A stretch of DNA of 64,000 bases, from NCBI GenBank assembly GCA_032622095.1, contig CP136061.1:60881627-60945626 (forward strand), in the 5' to 3' direction. The notes under the pieces are model-generated. The model ran no database searches, was not told where the DNA came from, and saw nothing but the letters and a program-made list of their open reading frames with translations. The stretch comes from Siphonodentalium dalli (lineage: Eukaryota; Mollusca; Scaphopoda; Gadilida; Siphonodentaliidae). Of this stretch, positions 32,829 to 43,356 are shown in pieces. Position 1 is the stretch's first letter. The number at the start of each line of letters is the position of its first letter. The position numbers were made by a program, and so were the translations under genes.

Positions 32829-34310
32829 GGTCTAGTCGGTATGAAAACCACCATAAAAATGCACCGTTTGGCCTGCTTGTCGTGGTGTTATATTGAAACA
32901 AGAAAGCATCAAGTGTTGTCCGTTGATTTAGAAAGGACACAACTGTTGAAGGTGAACTTATTACCAAATACCCCTATACAGACGGACGTGAATAACATGT
33001 CTGCTTACCAGCCAATATAGAGTATATCAAAGAGTTAATCGACCCAGTAGTTTCAGAGTTTATCAGGAAAAGCATTCAAACAGTATCACTACTGCAGATA
33101 TAAATATGCATGTATTAGAATTCCTAATAGTATCGACCCCATCATGGTCAGGCAAGACCCAACATCTCTCACCAATGGAGACAGCATATATTGCATTCTC
33201 ACCAACCGAGACGAAATGTGACGACATTTTAACGCCGTTGACATCGGCATGACGAACATAGCAATATATTCACGCTTCTACGTACAGCTCCTGCATGCTA
33301 TTGGGAATCACTACATGATATCTATATTAGAAGCCAGAAATAACTCGCTGATCTGCCGGTCTTCATTTATTATTGATAAATATCATATGATTAGGTTCCA
33401 TACTCTACGTCTGGTTAGATATAATCACAATGACCAGGAAACAATTAGCGTAAAGAATTGTGTCTCGACCCCCTACCGCACCTGCATGGTATCGGTGCGG
33501 GGCGAGCAGTAATACGCTGATATCCTAACCCCCTGGCGCCGCTGCAAGATATCTCCCCCGGTGTGAGCTGGAGGGAGGATATATGGATGAATGAATGGTT
33601 TATTCTTACGCTATTTGCACATATAATATTGGCGGGTCAGACACATTACGAAACAGATCTGTTCAGCTGTAACATCGTACAGCTACGAGTATTACAGTGG
33701 GCTAAACAAACAACATGCAACATTAAATAACATACACAGCGAACATATACAATACATGGAAACGAGTAAAGATAAAATAGAATACATTATTTTCGTTGCA
33801 AAAAACATGGGGGTTAAATGTTTATCAACCTCCATATGTGTTATATGAATTGTTTCAAACCATGTTTTATAAAAATTGCTCAATTGTTCAATATCACAGG
33901 GCTGGTCGAGCTAAGAAGCGATGAGTGAGCTCGCATACGTCAAGTCAATCTAAATGATCCGCCAACCACATGACACACTGGGATACACAGCTGGACGATG
34001 TCACCTCTGTTAGGAGTGGGAACAGGGGCGCGGGAGAGGATATTTGGATCTTCACCATCGCTACGTGATGGGTGGGATACATGGATGGCCGGGCCGCTGT
34101 GCTGTAGAGAATAATTTCCACCAATGCAGTGAGTAAGCTCGATGGGTGTGATTAGATGGACCCCTAGCGCATGTGCATTGTCCCGATGTCCCTATCCCTA
34201 CCGAAGATGGCATGTCACTCCGATGTGTATTGTGAACATGGCTGTCACTGAGCAAAATGATGTGATGTGAAGAGAGTAAATATATGGACATCTATAACGG
34301 ATACCAGGTG
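32829..34310. other. Unassigned; includes the second copy of the 32370 repeat
   Basis: The 33249-33512 frame covers the duplicated TATTAGAAGCCAGAAATAAC segment and is not a gene. 33590-33640 (GGTTTATTCTTACGCTATTTGC) weakly resembles, in reverse complement, the AATAAA-type 3' end of the LINE at 35700-35740, so a decayed LINE 3' end on the minus strand is possible. Confidence 0.3.
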
Positions 34311-34329
34311 TGATGTGATAACAATATTC

Positions 34330-35740
34330 ACATTGGCCAAAACTTAGTTTCATTGAAGGGTCTGTCCAAACAATTGCCTCACGTCTGTCTCAACTCCGAC
34401 GGATTAAATATCAACTCAACCGGAAAACCATTGAAATTATTTACAAAACATATATTTTACCCTTATTTTATTATTCAGACGCCGTCTGGGACAATGCCTC
34501 AAATTATATGTTAGAGAAGCTTGACTGGCTTCATGTCGACGCTGGACGGATAGTCAGTTGTATCACCCGTTCTGCTTCGGACAATTCGGTATTACAGGAG
34601 GTCGGATGGCCATCACTCAATAAACGACGCCAACTACATAAACTGCAGGCACTCTATAAAATAATCAATAATCTAGCCCACTCTTATCTAGCCAATACAC
34701 TTCCACCCAGATCACACGAGGTTGCAGATTATAACTGGAGACGCCCCGGTAAATTTTACTCATACTATTGAAATACTGAACACTTCAAACAGTCTTTTTT
34801 TTCCAGCGATGGTGTTAGAATGGAATAAGCTTCCCAAAGTAATCACCGATGCTGATCAATCTTCTACCTTTAAAACCAACTTGTATCATTTTGATCCCAC
34901 AATCAGCCCCCCTCTACATTTCTATGCTGGACGCAGAAAATACAACATTTTTCATTGTCGCATACGTAATTTTTGCAGTGAACTCCGATGTGATATGTTC
35001 AATAATTATATCGCTGACAGCTCCGCATGCTCATGTGGAAATCGATCTGAAGACGCCTATCACTATTTCTGCATGTGCCCATTGTACCAACGTGAGCGCT
35101 CAGTTCTCTTTGAGAAACTAGCCCGCGAAAATCTCAAAGTAAGCCATATTTCAGAACTCATGTGTGGAATACCTTATCTCTCGTCCCAACAAAATATGAA
35201 ACTATTTTCCATCACACAGCAATATATTGCAGCGACTAAGCGTTTTGACCCCTAATCATTATATTTATCTTATTTGCGAATCTATACTTGCTTCCGGAAT
35301 TTCATCTTTTACCTCACAAGTGGACAAACCTCACATTCAAACATCTCATACTGATTTATCATCTGTATTGCCTTCCAGAGCACAACAATAACAAAATAGA
35401 GAACGAATCAAGTGTACCATTATATTTTACAACCAACATAAAAGTACTAAGAATAGATAATATATTGGCACTTGTCAATCATTCCAACATTAATAAAGTA
35501 GTGACATTCTTCAAATACAAATTTTCTCACAGATAAGAAGCAATCTCATGTTGGATATCTCTGAAAGGCGCTACACACTATATCTCCCATAACTTCTCAC
35601 CATGTAAATAAGTTTGTACCGTCATCTTGATCACATGTGTGTTACAATATTGTATTAGGAGAGGGGCTTCATAAGTTGCAAAATCTTGTGCCCCAATCCC
35701 TTTTGTATATTTTGCAAATAAAATATGTTTCAAGTCAAGT
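34330..35740 (+). mobile_element. 5'-truncated LINE, RT C-terminal region and 3' UTR
   Basis: Coding-like sequence from about 34330 to a stop at 35255, then ~480 bp of 3' UTR ending near 35740 with GCAAATAAAATATGTTTCAA, which includes an AATAAA signal. Truncation at the 5' side is the normal outcome of target-primed reverse transcription. No plus-strand endonuclease or catalytic FADD-type RT core is present. The element belongs to a different family from the ORF1-bearing copies elsewhere, judging by its unrelated 3' end. Confidence 0.75.
34345..35255 (+). pseudogene. LINE reverse transcriptase, C-terminal part, one frameshift
   Basis: The first frame (about 34345-34771) includes SRLSQLRRIKYQLNRKTIEI, YKTYILPLFYYSDAVWDN and EVGWPSLNKRRQLHKLQALY KIINNLAHSYLANTLPP. 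These are the 'thumb'/post-RT blocks common in Jockey- and CR1-type ORF2 proteins (LPxxxYxxxVW, W.L..RR...K...MYKI). A frameshift near 34730 moves the reading to 34722-35255, with MVLEWNKLPKVITDADQSST F, an arginine-rich helix and then CSCGNRSEDAYHYFCMCPLY, a cysteine/histidine motif usual at the ORF2 C-terminus. The stop at 35255 is probably the genuine end. The protein would copy element RNA into DNA; this copy cannot, lacking the catalytic palm. Confidence 0.8.
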
Positions 35741-35938
35741 AGTTTCATATTCAATTGCTGGATAAAGTCGATTGTTTTATTAGTACATTTGTCAGTCAGT
35801 ACTACTTATGCAGGGACAGCAATGTGTGTACCGGTTGGTTACGCAAGTTAGGTAATTCTAGTACCATCAATATCCGAAAACAATGGTGGGTCCATATGTG
35901 ATTATTTAAGGAGTAAGGTCTCTGCTTGTGTGCATATA

Positions 35939-35956
35939 CAGTAATGCCCTAAATAA
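35939..35956 (+). mobile_element. Terminal fragment of mariner-like MITE M1
   Basis: CAGTAATGCCCTAAATAA is one end of M1; the rest is missing. It abuts the AACATACTGTTTATGCC sequence that is also present at 6680-6700. Confidence 0.45.
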
Positions 35957-35977
35957 CATACTGTTTATGCCATATTT

Positions 35978-36145
35978 ATGATTAGTATAAGAACAAGGTC
36001 TGCCTATATTTTACTATTATTTCTGTTTATGGCGGTTTTTGACGGAGTTGAATATTTTAACAGCATACTCACCGCCAGCGCCGTCCGTATCTTTAACACG
36101 TCGTCGTGTGTGGTAAAAGAGCAGATTTATGCACCCTTACCGGCA
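35978..36145 (+). pseudogene. Second copy of the AVFDG remnant, upstream of the 23-bp array
   Basis: The frame begins MISIRTRSAYILLLFLFMAV FDGVEYF, a hydrophobic N-terminal stretch resembling a signal peptide, and corresponds to minus-strand 6390-6715. The reading frame then runs without a stop into the 23-bp minisatellite, giving a nominal 359-residue product (35978-37057) with cysteine-containing 23-residue repeats. The array is open in all three plus frames, so openness is not evidence of coding. I treat the N-terminal part as a dispersed remnant. Confidence 0.35.
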
Positions 36146-36151
36146 ATACCA

Positions 36152-36956
36152 GTTCACAAGGGATACATGTGTCAGTTCACAAGGGATACATGTGTCAGTT
36201 CGCAAGGGATACATGTGTCAGTTCACAAGCGATACATGTGTCAGTTCACAAGGGATACATGTGTCAGTTCACAAGGGATACATGTGTCAGTTCACAAGGG
36301 ATACATGTGTCAGTTCACAAGGGATACATGTGTCAGTTCACAAGGGATACATGTGTCAGTTCGCAAGGGATACATATGTCAGTTCACAAGGGATACATGT
36401 GTCAGTTCACAAGGGATACATGTGTCAGTTCGCAAGGGATACATGTGTCAGTTCGCAAGGGATACATGTGTCAGTTCGCAATGGATACATGTGTCAGTTC
36501 ACAAGGGATACATGTGTCAGTTCGCAAGGGATACATGTGTCAGTTCGCAAGGGATACATGTGTCAGTTGACAAGGGATACATGTGTCAGTTCACAAGGGA
36601 TACATGTGTCAGTTCACAAGGGATACATGTGTCAGTTCGCAAGGGATACATGTGTCAGTTCGCAAGGGATACATGTGTCAGTTCGCAAGGGATACATGTG
36701 TCAGTTCACAAGGGATACATGTGTCAGTTCGCAAGGGATACATGTGTCAGTTCGCAAGGGATACATGTGTCAGTTCGCAAGGGATACATGTGTCAGTTCG
36801 CAAGGGATACATGTGTCAGTTCGCAAGGGATACATGTGTCAGTTCGCAAGGGATACATGTGTCAGTTCGCAAGGGATACATGTGTCAGTTCACAAGGGAT
36901 ACATGTGTCAGTTCGCAAGGGATACATGTGTCAGTTCACAAGGGATACATGTGTCA
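36152..36956 (+). repeat. 23-bp minisatellite, exactly 35 copies
   Basis: 805 bp = 35 x 23 with no indel. The unit is GTTCACAAGGGATACATGTG TCA or its G variant (GTTCGCAAGG). Read as A/G, the order is AAGAAAAAAGAAGGGAGGAA AGGGAGGGGGGGAGA, with sporadic single substitutions (AAGCGAT at copy 4, CATATG at 10, CAATGG at 15, GTTGAC at 19). A partial unit GTTCGCA follows. Because 23 is not divisible by three, three units make a 69-bp, 23-residue super-repeat, and all three plus frames stay open. Confidence 0.97.
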
Positions 36957-36963
36957 GTTCGCA

Positions 36964-37477
36964 TGACGTGGATGTATTTAGTAATTGGGATCCGTCACTT
37001 AACTATATGGGAAATCACACCAACCATAATTTGTTTTATTCAATTTCATGTTCTTAAATTAATCTTTAAAAAACCTATGCTTTCATGTGCTACATATGGG
37101 AATGAGATAATGTTAGATAATTTCCAGCATGTGACATGGGACATTTTATAAGCAATAAACTTATTATAATAAATGGTAAACAGGAACATTCTTTACCTAA
37201 CCTATTTCTTCTAAGGCAATGTTACAATCTTTAGGCCTAACATAAATGATGACAATCTCATATTTCCACTCATGAAATTGTGTTTCTTATAGCATATAAT
37301 ATTTTATATCAATGTAACATGGCTGAATATAGATACACATCTCGGTACTCTCACGTGCCAAAAAACTCTAACACTTAAAATCAACTCAAACGCTAGATCA
37401 TACTTTTAAACATGAGACTAAATGAAATTAGCTCTTTGCATCACTACACCTTAATTAACTGTATCACCGCACCTTCA
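36964..37477. other. Unassigned, no gene seen
   Basis: Unique-looking AT-rich sequence between the 23-bp array and the second piggyBac-type MITE. Confidence 0.3.
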
Positions 37478-37682
37478 TTAACCCTTTGAGTGCCAGGGCC
37501 CTAAACCTACACAATAAGTCTGTTAAAGAATATAAGAATAAATTATTAAAATTGTAAAAAATTGTAAAAAATAATAAAAAATAATAATTGTTAGGCCAAT
37601 GCATTCTCTTATATATAAGAGAATGCATTGGCACAGGGTATATGGGTTGATACATAAATCGACCTGGCACTCAAAGGGTTAA
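37478..37682. mobile_element. PiggyBac-type MITE, second copy with different ends
   Basis: 205 bp bounded by TTAACCCTTTGAGTGCCAGG (37478-37497) and CCTGGCACTCAAAGGGTTAA (37663-37682), exact inverted repeats including the TTAA target. The interior has the same AT-rich stretch as 3125-3171 and a shortened form of the GCCAATGCATTCTC palindrome (37594-37632, middle deleted). The outer ends share only TTAACCCTTT with the MITE at 7320. Confidence 0.88.
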
Positions 37683-38080
37683 CTCACACGCAATAAGAGA
37701 GTGTGAAAATGGGACTTTCCTGCTGTTTGTGTAGTCAATAAAAATATATCTGAGCCACGATTGAGCTCAAATTGGTTATCGGGGAAGCCTCTGCCACAAA
37801 ACCATGTCATAAATCAATCCTGCTGTACAGGCATAGTTCCGAGAAAAAAAAAGATTACAGCCTGAGTAATTCCTATTCTAAAACATGGTGACCTCTAGAT
37901 GTGACAAACTACATGTGGACCTCTCCTTTGTGACTTGACACCTGTGGCACCAACGGGAGTTGATGGTACAAAACTATATGGCATTCCTCATCAATTGCAA
38001 ATGGAATTGGCACCCTCGAGATAGTATTGAATCCAGTTTCTACTCAGTCAGATGAGGGCACGGTGGGACCAACTATTGCA

Positions 38081-38280
38081 GTGATACGGGGTTACATGCA
38101 GTAATGGTGTGTTCATCACATTGATACGGGGTTACATGCAGTAATGGTGTGTTCATCACATTGATACGGGGTTACATGCAGTAATGGTGTGTTCATCACA
38201 TTGATACGGGGTTACATGCAGTAATGGTGTGTTCATCACAGTGATACGGGGTTACATGCAGTAATGGTGTGTTTATCACA
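38081..38280 (+). repeat. 40-bp tandem repeat, exactly 5 copies
   Basis: 200 bp = 5 x 40. The unit is (T/G)TGATACGGGGTTACATGC AGTAATGGTGTGTTCATCAC A. Copies differ at one or two positions only (initial G in the first and last copies, TTTATCACA in the last). Recent expansion is likely. Confidence 0.95.
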
Positions 38281-38412
38281 TGAGTTTTAAATAAGTTTTA
38301 TTTTACCCGCATAACGGCCTGCAATTCACATAGAGGGCGTGTTCGGAACCATTCAGCTGTGCCATTGGTAACTAGGTAGTTTTAGCGCATACTCCCGTAT
38401 AATTCAAACAAC

Positions 38413-38578
38413 TGGTCACCGAATGACCACAAACGCCCCTTTGGTCCCGGTTTAACTAGACCGTTAGGCCGGATTAGTCATCTTCGGTTTAAACATCTTG
38501 AGTTTAAAACTGGTTTAAACCTACATTGGCGGTCCAGCCAAACCGATCTAAGGGGGCGTTTTTGTCGTTCAGTTGCCA
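38413..38578. repeat. 166-bp imperfect palindrome (foldback MITE-like)
   Basis: TGGTCACCGAATGACCACAA ACGCCCC at the left faces GGGGGCGTTTTTGTCGTTCA GTTGCCA at the right. Inside, TTCGGTTTAAAC and GTTTAAACC pair near the centre. No clear target duplication. It lies between the 40-bp and 26-bp arrays. Confidence 0.55.
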
Positions 38579-38643
38579 GCTAATTGACAACTCGATTCGG
38601 TGATATGAACATACAGTCAAATTACCCTCTTACCAGTCGGACC

Positions 38644-39189
38644 AAAGGACAGGCCGATATAATGGTTATAAAGGACAGGCCGATATAATGGTTATAAAGG
38701 ATAGGCCGATATAATGGTTATAAAGGATAGGCCGATATAATGGTTATAAAGGATAGGCCGATATAATGGTTATAAAGGATAGGCCGATATAATGGTTATA
38801 AAGGACAGGCCGATATAATGGTTATAAAGGATAGGCCGATATAATGGTTATAAAGGATAGGCCGATATAATGGTTATAAAGGATAGGCCGATATAATGGT
38901 TATAAAGGATAGGCCGATATAATGGTTATAAAGGACAGGCCGATATAATGGTTATAAAGGACAGGCCGATATAATGGTTATAAAGGATAGGCCGATATAA
39001 TGGTTATAAAGGATAGGCCGATATAATGGTTATAAAGGATAGGCCGATATAATGGTTATAAAGGATAGGCCGATATAATGGTTATAAAGGATAGGCCGAT
39101 ATAATGGTTATAAAGGACAGGCCGATATAATGGTTATAAAGGATAGGCCGATATAATGGTTATAAAGGACAGGCCGATATAATGGTTAT
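38644..39189 (+). repeat. 26-bp minisatellite, exactly 21 copies
   Basis: 546 bp = 21 x 26. The unit is AAAGGATAGGCCGATATAAT GGTTAT, with a T/C variant at the sixth base (GGATAGG or GGACAGG) as the only regular difference. No indels. No long frame is open, since the unit carries TAA in two frames. Confidence 0.96.
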
Positions 39190-39312
39190 TGACATGTCAT
39201 AAATTATCGTGAACGCGGCGTGCATGCACGCTCAATTGATTTATTTATTGAGAAACAAGTATCCCCAAAGACCATTAATCCGATCTCATTCTTGGTTCAA
39301 ATCAATTTAAGA

Positions 39313-39545
39313 AAGGGCATGTCTCTCAACACGAGTTTCACGCGCTGTTCATCACTTTGTGATAAATTTTCTGCAAGATGCTTTACCCGCAATTTGTATA
39401 TACATGTATATATGTATATATTAAAGGCATGTCTCTCAACACGAGTTTCACGCTCTGTTCATCACTTTGTTTGTGATAGATTACTGCAAGATGCTTCACC
39501 CGCAAAGATTTTTTGTGTCTATTTACATGTATATCTGTATATATT
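39313..39545 (+). repeat. ~112-bp direct duplication
   Basis: GGCATGTCTCTCAACACGAG TTTCACGC.CTGTTCATCAC TTTGT ... CAAGATGCTT.ACCCGCAA begins at 39317 and again at 39427, each ending in TATATATGTATATATTAAAG-like sequence. The 134-residue frame 39220-39624 encodes the duplication twice in different phases and is not a gene. Confidence 0.75.
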
Positions 39546-39900
39546 AAAGGCTATAGGAGCTGTCTATCTGTATGTCCGTTTGTCTGTTCGCAACTGTTTT
39601 CCAATACCCCTGCACAGATTTTAATCAAATTGGGTGTGGTGATTCGGGTGGTATAACGGTGTTAGGTTTAAAAAAATTTGATTTAAAAAATAAGAAACAA
39701 TATAATTTAAAAAAAATGAAAAAATTGTGCTAAAATTATAAAGGAGTAATCTAACAAGAAACAAAATTTTAAATTTAAATTAACATTTGTTTGTTTTAAA
39801 TTTAATAAAATTTTTGTTTAATTAAAATGTTCAAATGATCAAAATGTGCGCAAAGGTGTCGCAGGCTCCTATATCACAAAGGGGCCGCAGGCCCCTCTGA
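39546..39900 (+). mobile_element. Helitron-like fragment, relative of 42725-43094
   Basis: Shares CCCCTG.AC.GATTTTAATC AAATTGGGTGTGGTGATTCG GGTGGT, an AT-rich centre and ATGTGCGCAAAGG with the better preserved element at 42725-43094. It ends with a GC-rich hairpin AGGGGCC/GCA/GGCCCCT (39880-39896) followed directly by CTGA, a CTRR-type end. Its 5' end is not defined. Confidence 0.5.
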
Positions 39901-40535
39901 CGTTGAATAAAAGCTCCATAATCGAGTCAATCCTGGACCAAGATGTCAGTCAAGTAAAGGAAATTTGCTTATGAGTGCACACCAGAAGCGGTATCTGAAC
40001 TGTTGGAAGTGGGCAACCATGCAGAGGGACAGCTTTTAATAAAGAAATATATTACATGCGTTGATTTGTTTTCAATGTCATAAATTTCCCGTCATGCAGA
40101 AAATCAAAACGTTCCCAGGTTTTGAACCGGTGTAATATGATGGTAATTTATGGGCGTAGCCAGAGTAGAGCTTTGTGGCATGATCTACATCAAAATAAGT
40201 TATCAAATTTGACTCATATAGCAATATAAGTTTAGGATTGCAAACTATGTGTGTAGCATATCTGGCCATACAGTAGCATCGTTTTGGTGTCAAAATTAAA
40301 ACGTTGAACCCTTCAAACGAATTCGTAGAAAACACCATTATTTATGATTGCTACAAGCCCAAACCAAGATAGTTGTAAGAATCATAATGAAGGAACATGT
40401 CCATAACTGAGCAAAGATCGCGTGCAAATGAACCAACTGTCTTCCCATGGACAACAATTCACTGTGTTGTTCGTCTCATCTAATGTTACCATGAAATGTA
40501 AATGAGAATTTACAAATAAAGAGTTAATTCAAAAC
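39901..40535. other. Unassigned, no gene seen
   Basis: An 86-residue minus-strand frame (40078-40338) has no motif. No repeat detected. Confidence 0.3.
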
Positions 40536-40659
40536 CATTGATTGATTGTGGTTTAACGTCGTGTCAGTAGCTAGGTCATACCACGACTAAGAACAGATTC
40601 AATTTAAAAAAAAAGACGCTGTAGCGAAGAAACACCAGCCTGTTCTCCCAGAAATCAGC

Positions 40660-41000
40660 ACATTATCTGCTGATAATAGGACATGTTTTAGGTAGATAAT
40701 CTGCTTAGAATCGCCTAGTGGTTAGTCGATAATGTGCTGAAAATGAGAATATTTTAGTCACATTATAGACTCAAAATGAGGCGATTCCAAGCAAACATTG
40801 TGTGCGGACAATGACACAAATAAGCCAAAGCACGACCTTTCAGGTGTACGCTCTTTAACATGTGTTTTTATTGTGGCCCGCGCCATAAAACAAAATATCG
40901 GGTAAGAGTCCATTATCTGCTTATGTCAGAATCAAATAATCAAAATTTACCAATTATAGGTTGATTATGTGCGTATTTTCGTCAGTATATGTTGAAAACA
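40660..41000 (+). mobile_element. Foldback-type MITE, family F1, copy 1
   Basis: Starts AGCCTGTTCTCCCAGAAATC AGCACATTATCTGC and contains a strong internal palindrome: AGAATCGCCT.. TCGATAATGTG against CACATTATAGACTCAAAATG AGGCGATTC. Other landmarks are GTGTACGCTCTTTAACA and GTGGCCCGCGCCATAAAAC. Close relatives lie at 46200-46990 and 60780-61165. The right end appears truncated after GATTATGTGCGTATTTTCG. Confidence 0.65.
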
Positions 41001-41544
41001 GTGAAAGAGATATAGATAGAACGTCAAAAGATTGTGAACTGGTTAACATTAGTGCATGAGTTCATTGGGACTGATGGTACGCCGATAATAAGTTGTCCCT
41101 CGTGGCACGACAAACTAGTGTAATAACTAGTAAACGAGTTCACATCACTGTGTCGTCTGTTTATTGCACCACACAGTGACAGTAGCTTGCAGAATACTGA
41201 AATCGATGTCGGTACTACCGTATTGAATTGAATACAGCATTCATATCGACAGTGCATACATCATAAGAGTGAATGCATTTTCTGTTATAATTGTCGTCGG
41301 TGAGGACGTTGTAAGTGTAATGGGTTTGTATAGTCCAAGGATAAGCCATATCTCTTTTATTGAACGTTTTGACACCTGTATGTTGCTGTATTCAGCAAAA
41401 ATAAAGCAATATGTGTGCATTAAAACTAGATTATATGCAAAGATAAGAAACCAAGAGAATACAGTTTGTCCACTTGTAGTTATGAATATGTATCCAAGAA
41501 TTGACAAGCGTGCAAACATATAATCATCTAAATAACATAACATG
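41001..41544. other. Unassigned segment inside tail copy 5
   Basis: Contains a 124-residue minus-strand frame (41615-41241) with hydrophobic stretches and an 84-residue plus-strand frame. The minus frame starts within retrotransposon-tail sequence, so it cannot be an intact gene. It may be part of the inserted element or chance. Confidence 0.3.
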
Positions 41545-41792
41545 ATCATAAACAACACGTGCAATAAATATTCCATGTGAAGCAAATAATTAATTTCAAT
41601 ACACCAAGGTATCACATTGAAATAGTCAACGTAGCTTCTAACGTCTTATCGATCAATTGATTGATTGGGGTTTAAAGTCGTCTCAGTCTCTAGACCATTA
41701 TAATGAATGAGACAAGAATCAAGTAGTCAAAAAGTATCGTAGCGAAGCAGACAGTGGATGAGACTAAACAATGAGTTATGTACAAATATAAG

Positions 41793-43356
41793 CAACTAAG
41801 CAGGGGGTGGGTAGTAAAATAAATTGCAGGAACGTATGCCGGGGTTAGTGGGTGGCCCAAGGGGCAAAACACGCGTTTTTTACAACCTCATGCAATTTTT
41901 TTTACTAAAGACCTTTTGTGCCCTTATTTGACATTTGTAACAGTTTAAAACATATTATAAGAATTAATAACTGCAAAAACACCATACCTATGATACTGGG
42001 ACCTCATATGGGCCTTAGTGGAGATGACATTAAGCTATGGCATGTTGCATATGGGGCGGGTGAGTGAAAATTTTCCTTCCCGATACCCTTCGGAAAGAAG
42101 CTTCGAGAAATGTAAAACTGAAATAAACTTGTCTTGATGTAACTAAAGCCTAGATCATTGTGTGCATGGAAAAAGAATGAGCAACTGTCTCAAACATTAA
42201 GTGTGACTATCAATGGCTAGAATATAACTGTCATCACACTGTTCATCAGTGCATCAAGCCAATCAGTGAAATATTTGCATGTCTATCAACTCATGAATCG
42301 GTTACCCTCACAACACCTAAAATATCCTAGTCTGGCATAGTGACTGTTTGTCATTTATTATAACAGAGGTTGCCCCAGTAGACTAACATAAGTGTAAAGG
42401 CATAATGCTAGATAATGGGCTGGTTGACAGACTAATAGGTAAATTGTTAGAAATTATGGAATTGTGTGTATCCTGTACAATGACCTAAGTTTGCATATAT
42501 AAGTAAACCTGTCCTGATGTAACTAATACCTAGATCATTGTGTGCACGGAAAAAGAGCGAGCAACTGTCTCAAACATTAATGTGACTATCAATGGGTAGA
42601 AACTATCTGTCATCAGTGCATCAAGCCAATCAGTGAATTATTTACATGTCTTTCAACTCAGATGATCTCTCACAAGACCAAAAGTATCCAAGTCTGGTAT
42701 AGTGCTGTGACTGCTTGTCGTCTATCTTTATATATATAAACGAGTAAGATCTGTCCAGATTTCTCTCTCAGACCCCTGGACCGAGTTCAACCAAATTTGG
42801 TGTGGTGACTCAGGGTACCCTGGCGGATATTATAATGGTATTAATTTTTCAAAAATTTTAATTAAAATAAATAAAATAAAATTGGTTTTGTTAAATTGAG
42901 CAAGGAATTCACTCTTAAACAAAAATATAAAAACAATATATGTAAATCAAAATGTTTCAATGACCAAATGTGCTTGACGCGCACAAAGGGGCCACCCTAA
43001 ATGAAGGCTCTGTCTAAGATCAAAATGTGTGCGAAGTACCACCGGTATCTCCGACGCGGAATATAGGCTCCCAAAGGGAGCCTGTTTCAGCTAGTTTAGT
43101 ATAATAGAAGTAAGTTGCTCAAGTAGACTAACATAAGTGGTATGGAATATGTTAGGTGATGGGCTGGTTGACAGACTAATCAGGAAATAGTTAAAAATTA
43201 TGAAATTTGTGCATTCTGCTTATGAAACAGGTTAAACTGTTATTTGAACTAATTTTTTGCAGGTTTGTGGGTGGTGGGTCCCCGAAAATGCCAGATGCAA
43301 AAAAACGGCATACGTTCCTGAATTTTTTTTACTACCCCCCCCCCCCCTAAACTAAG
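41793..43356. mobile_element. Non-autonomous hAT-like element inserted in the retrotransposon tail
   Basis: The element is 41801-43348 (1,548 bp). Left end CAGGGGGTGGGTAGTAAAAT AAATTGCAGGAACGTATGCC; the right end is the inverted form GGCATACGTTCCTGAATTTT TTTTACTACCCCCC...CCT. Flanks CAACTAAG (41793-41800) and AAACTAAG (43349-43356) match at 7 of 8 bases, the duplication size of hAT elements. Comparison with copy 2 of the retrotransposon confirms continuity of the host sequence across the insertion. No transposase remains. The interior contains a ~380-bp tandem duplication (about 42120-42500 and 42503-43250), the second copy of which is split by a Helitron-like element. Confidence 0.85.
42725..43094 (+). 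mobile_element. Helitron-like non-autonomous element with empty-site support
   Basis: 370 bp starting TC (TCTTTATATATATAAACGAG) and ending CTAG, inserted between A (42724) and T (43095) with no target duplication. An 8-bp-stem hairpin AGGCTCCC/AAA/GGGAGCCT (43065-43083) lies 7 nt before CTAG. These are the classical Helitron termini (5'-TC, 3' hairpin, CTRR, A/T insertion). The sister copy of the host duplication (near 42350) lacks the insert, so it acts as an empty site. Confidence 0.88.

Larger units (their letters stand above)
40536..41645 (-). mobile_element. ORF1 retrotransposon tail, copy 5, split by a foldback MITE
   Basis: 40536-40652 (ATTGATTGATTGTGGTTTAA CGTCG ... GTAGCGAAGAAAC) is the family's terminal tail. 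The next part of the tail (ACCAAGG..TCA.A..GAAAT ... GTAGCTTCTAACGTC) appears only at about 41545-41640. About 0.9 kb (40653-41540) intervenes, starting with the foldback MITE at 40660. Confidence 0.55.

Noticed and set aside
33590-33640. Possible LINE 3' end on the minus strand
   Set aside because: Similarity to the 35.7-kb LINE end is limited to a short AATAAA-like stretch, so it is too weak to call.
36152-36956. Regular short repeats suggesting a CRISPR array
   Set aside because: Units are head to tail with no unique spacers, no cas genes are present, and the window is eukaryotic in character.
36106-37151. Very long overlapping open frames (up to 359 residues) in three plus-strand phases
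   Set aside because: They are produced by a stop-free 23-bp tandem repeat. All three phases being open is expected from the period, so length is no evidence for a gene.
41241-41615. 124-residue hydrophobic minus-strand frame
   Set aside because: Its start lies in retrotransposon-tail sequence, and it shows no family signature.
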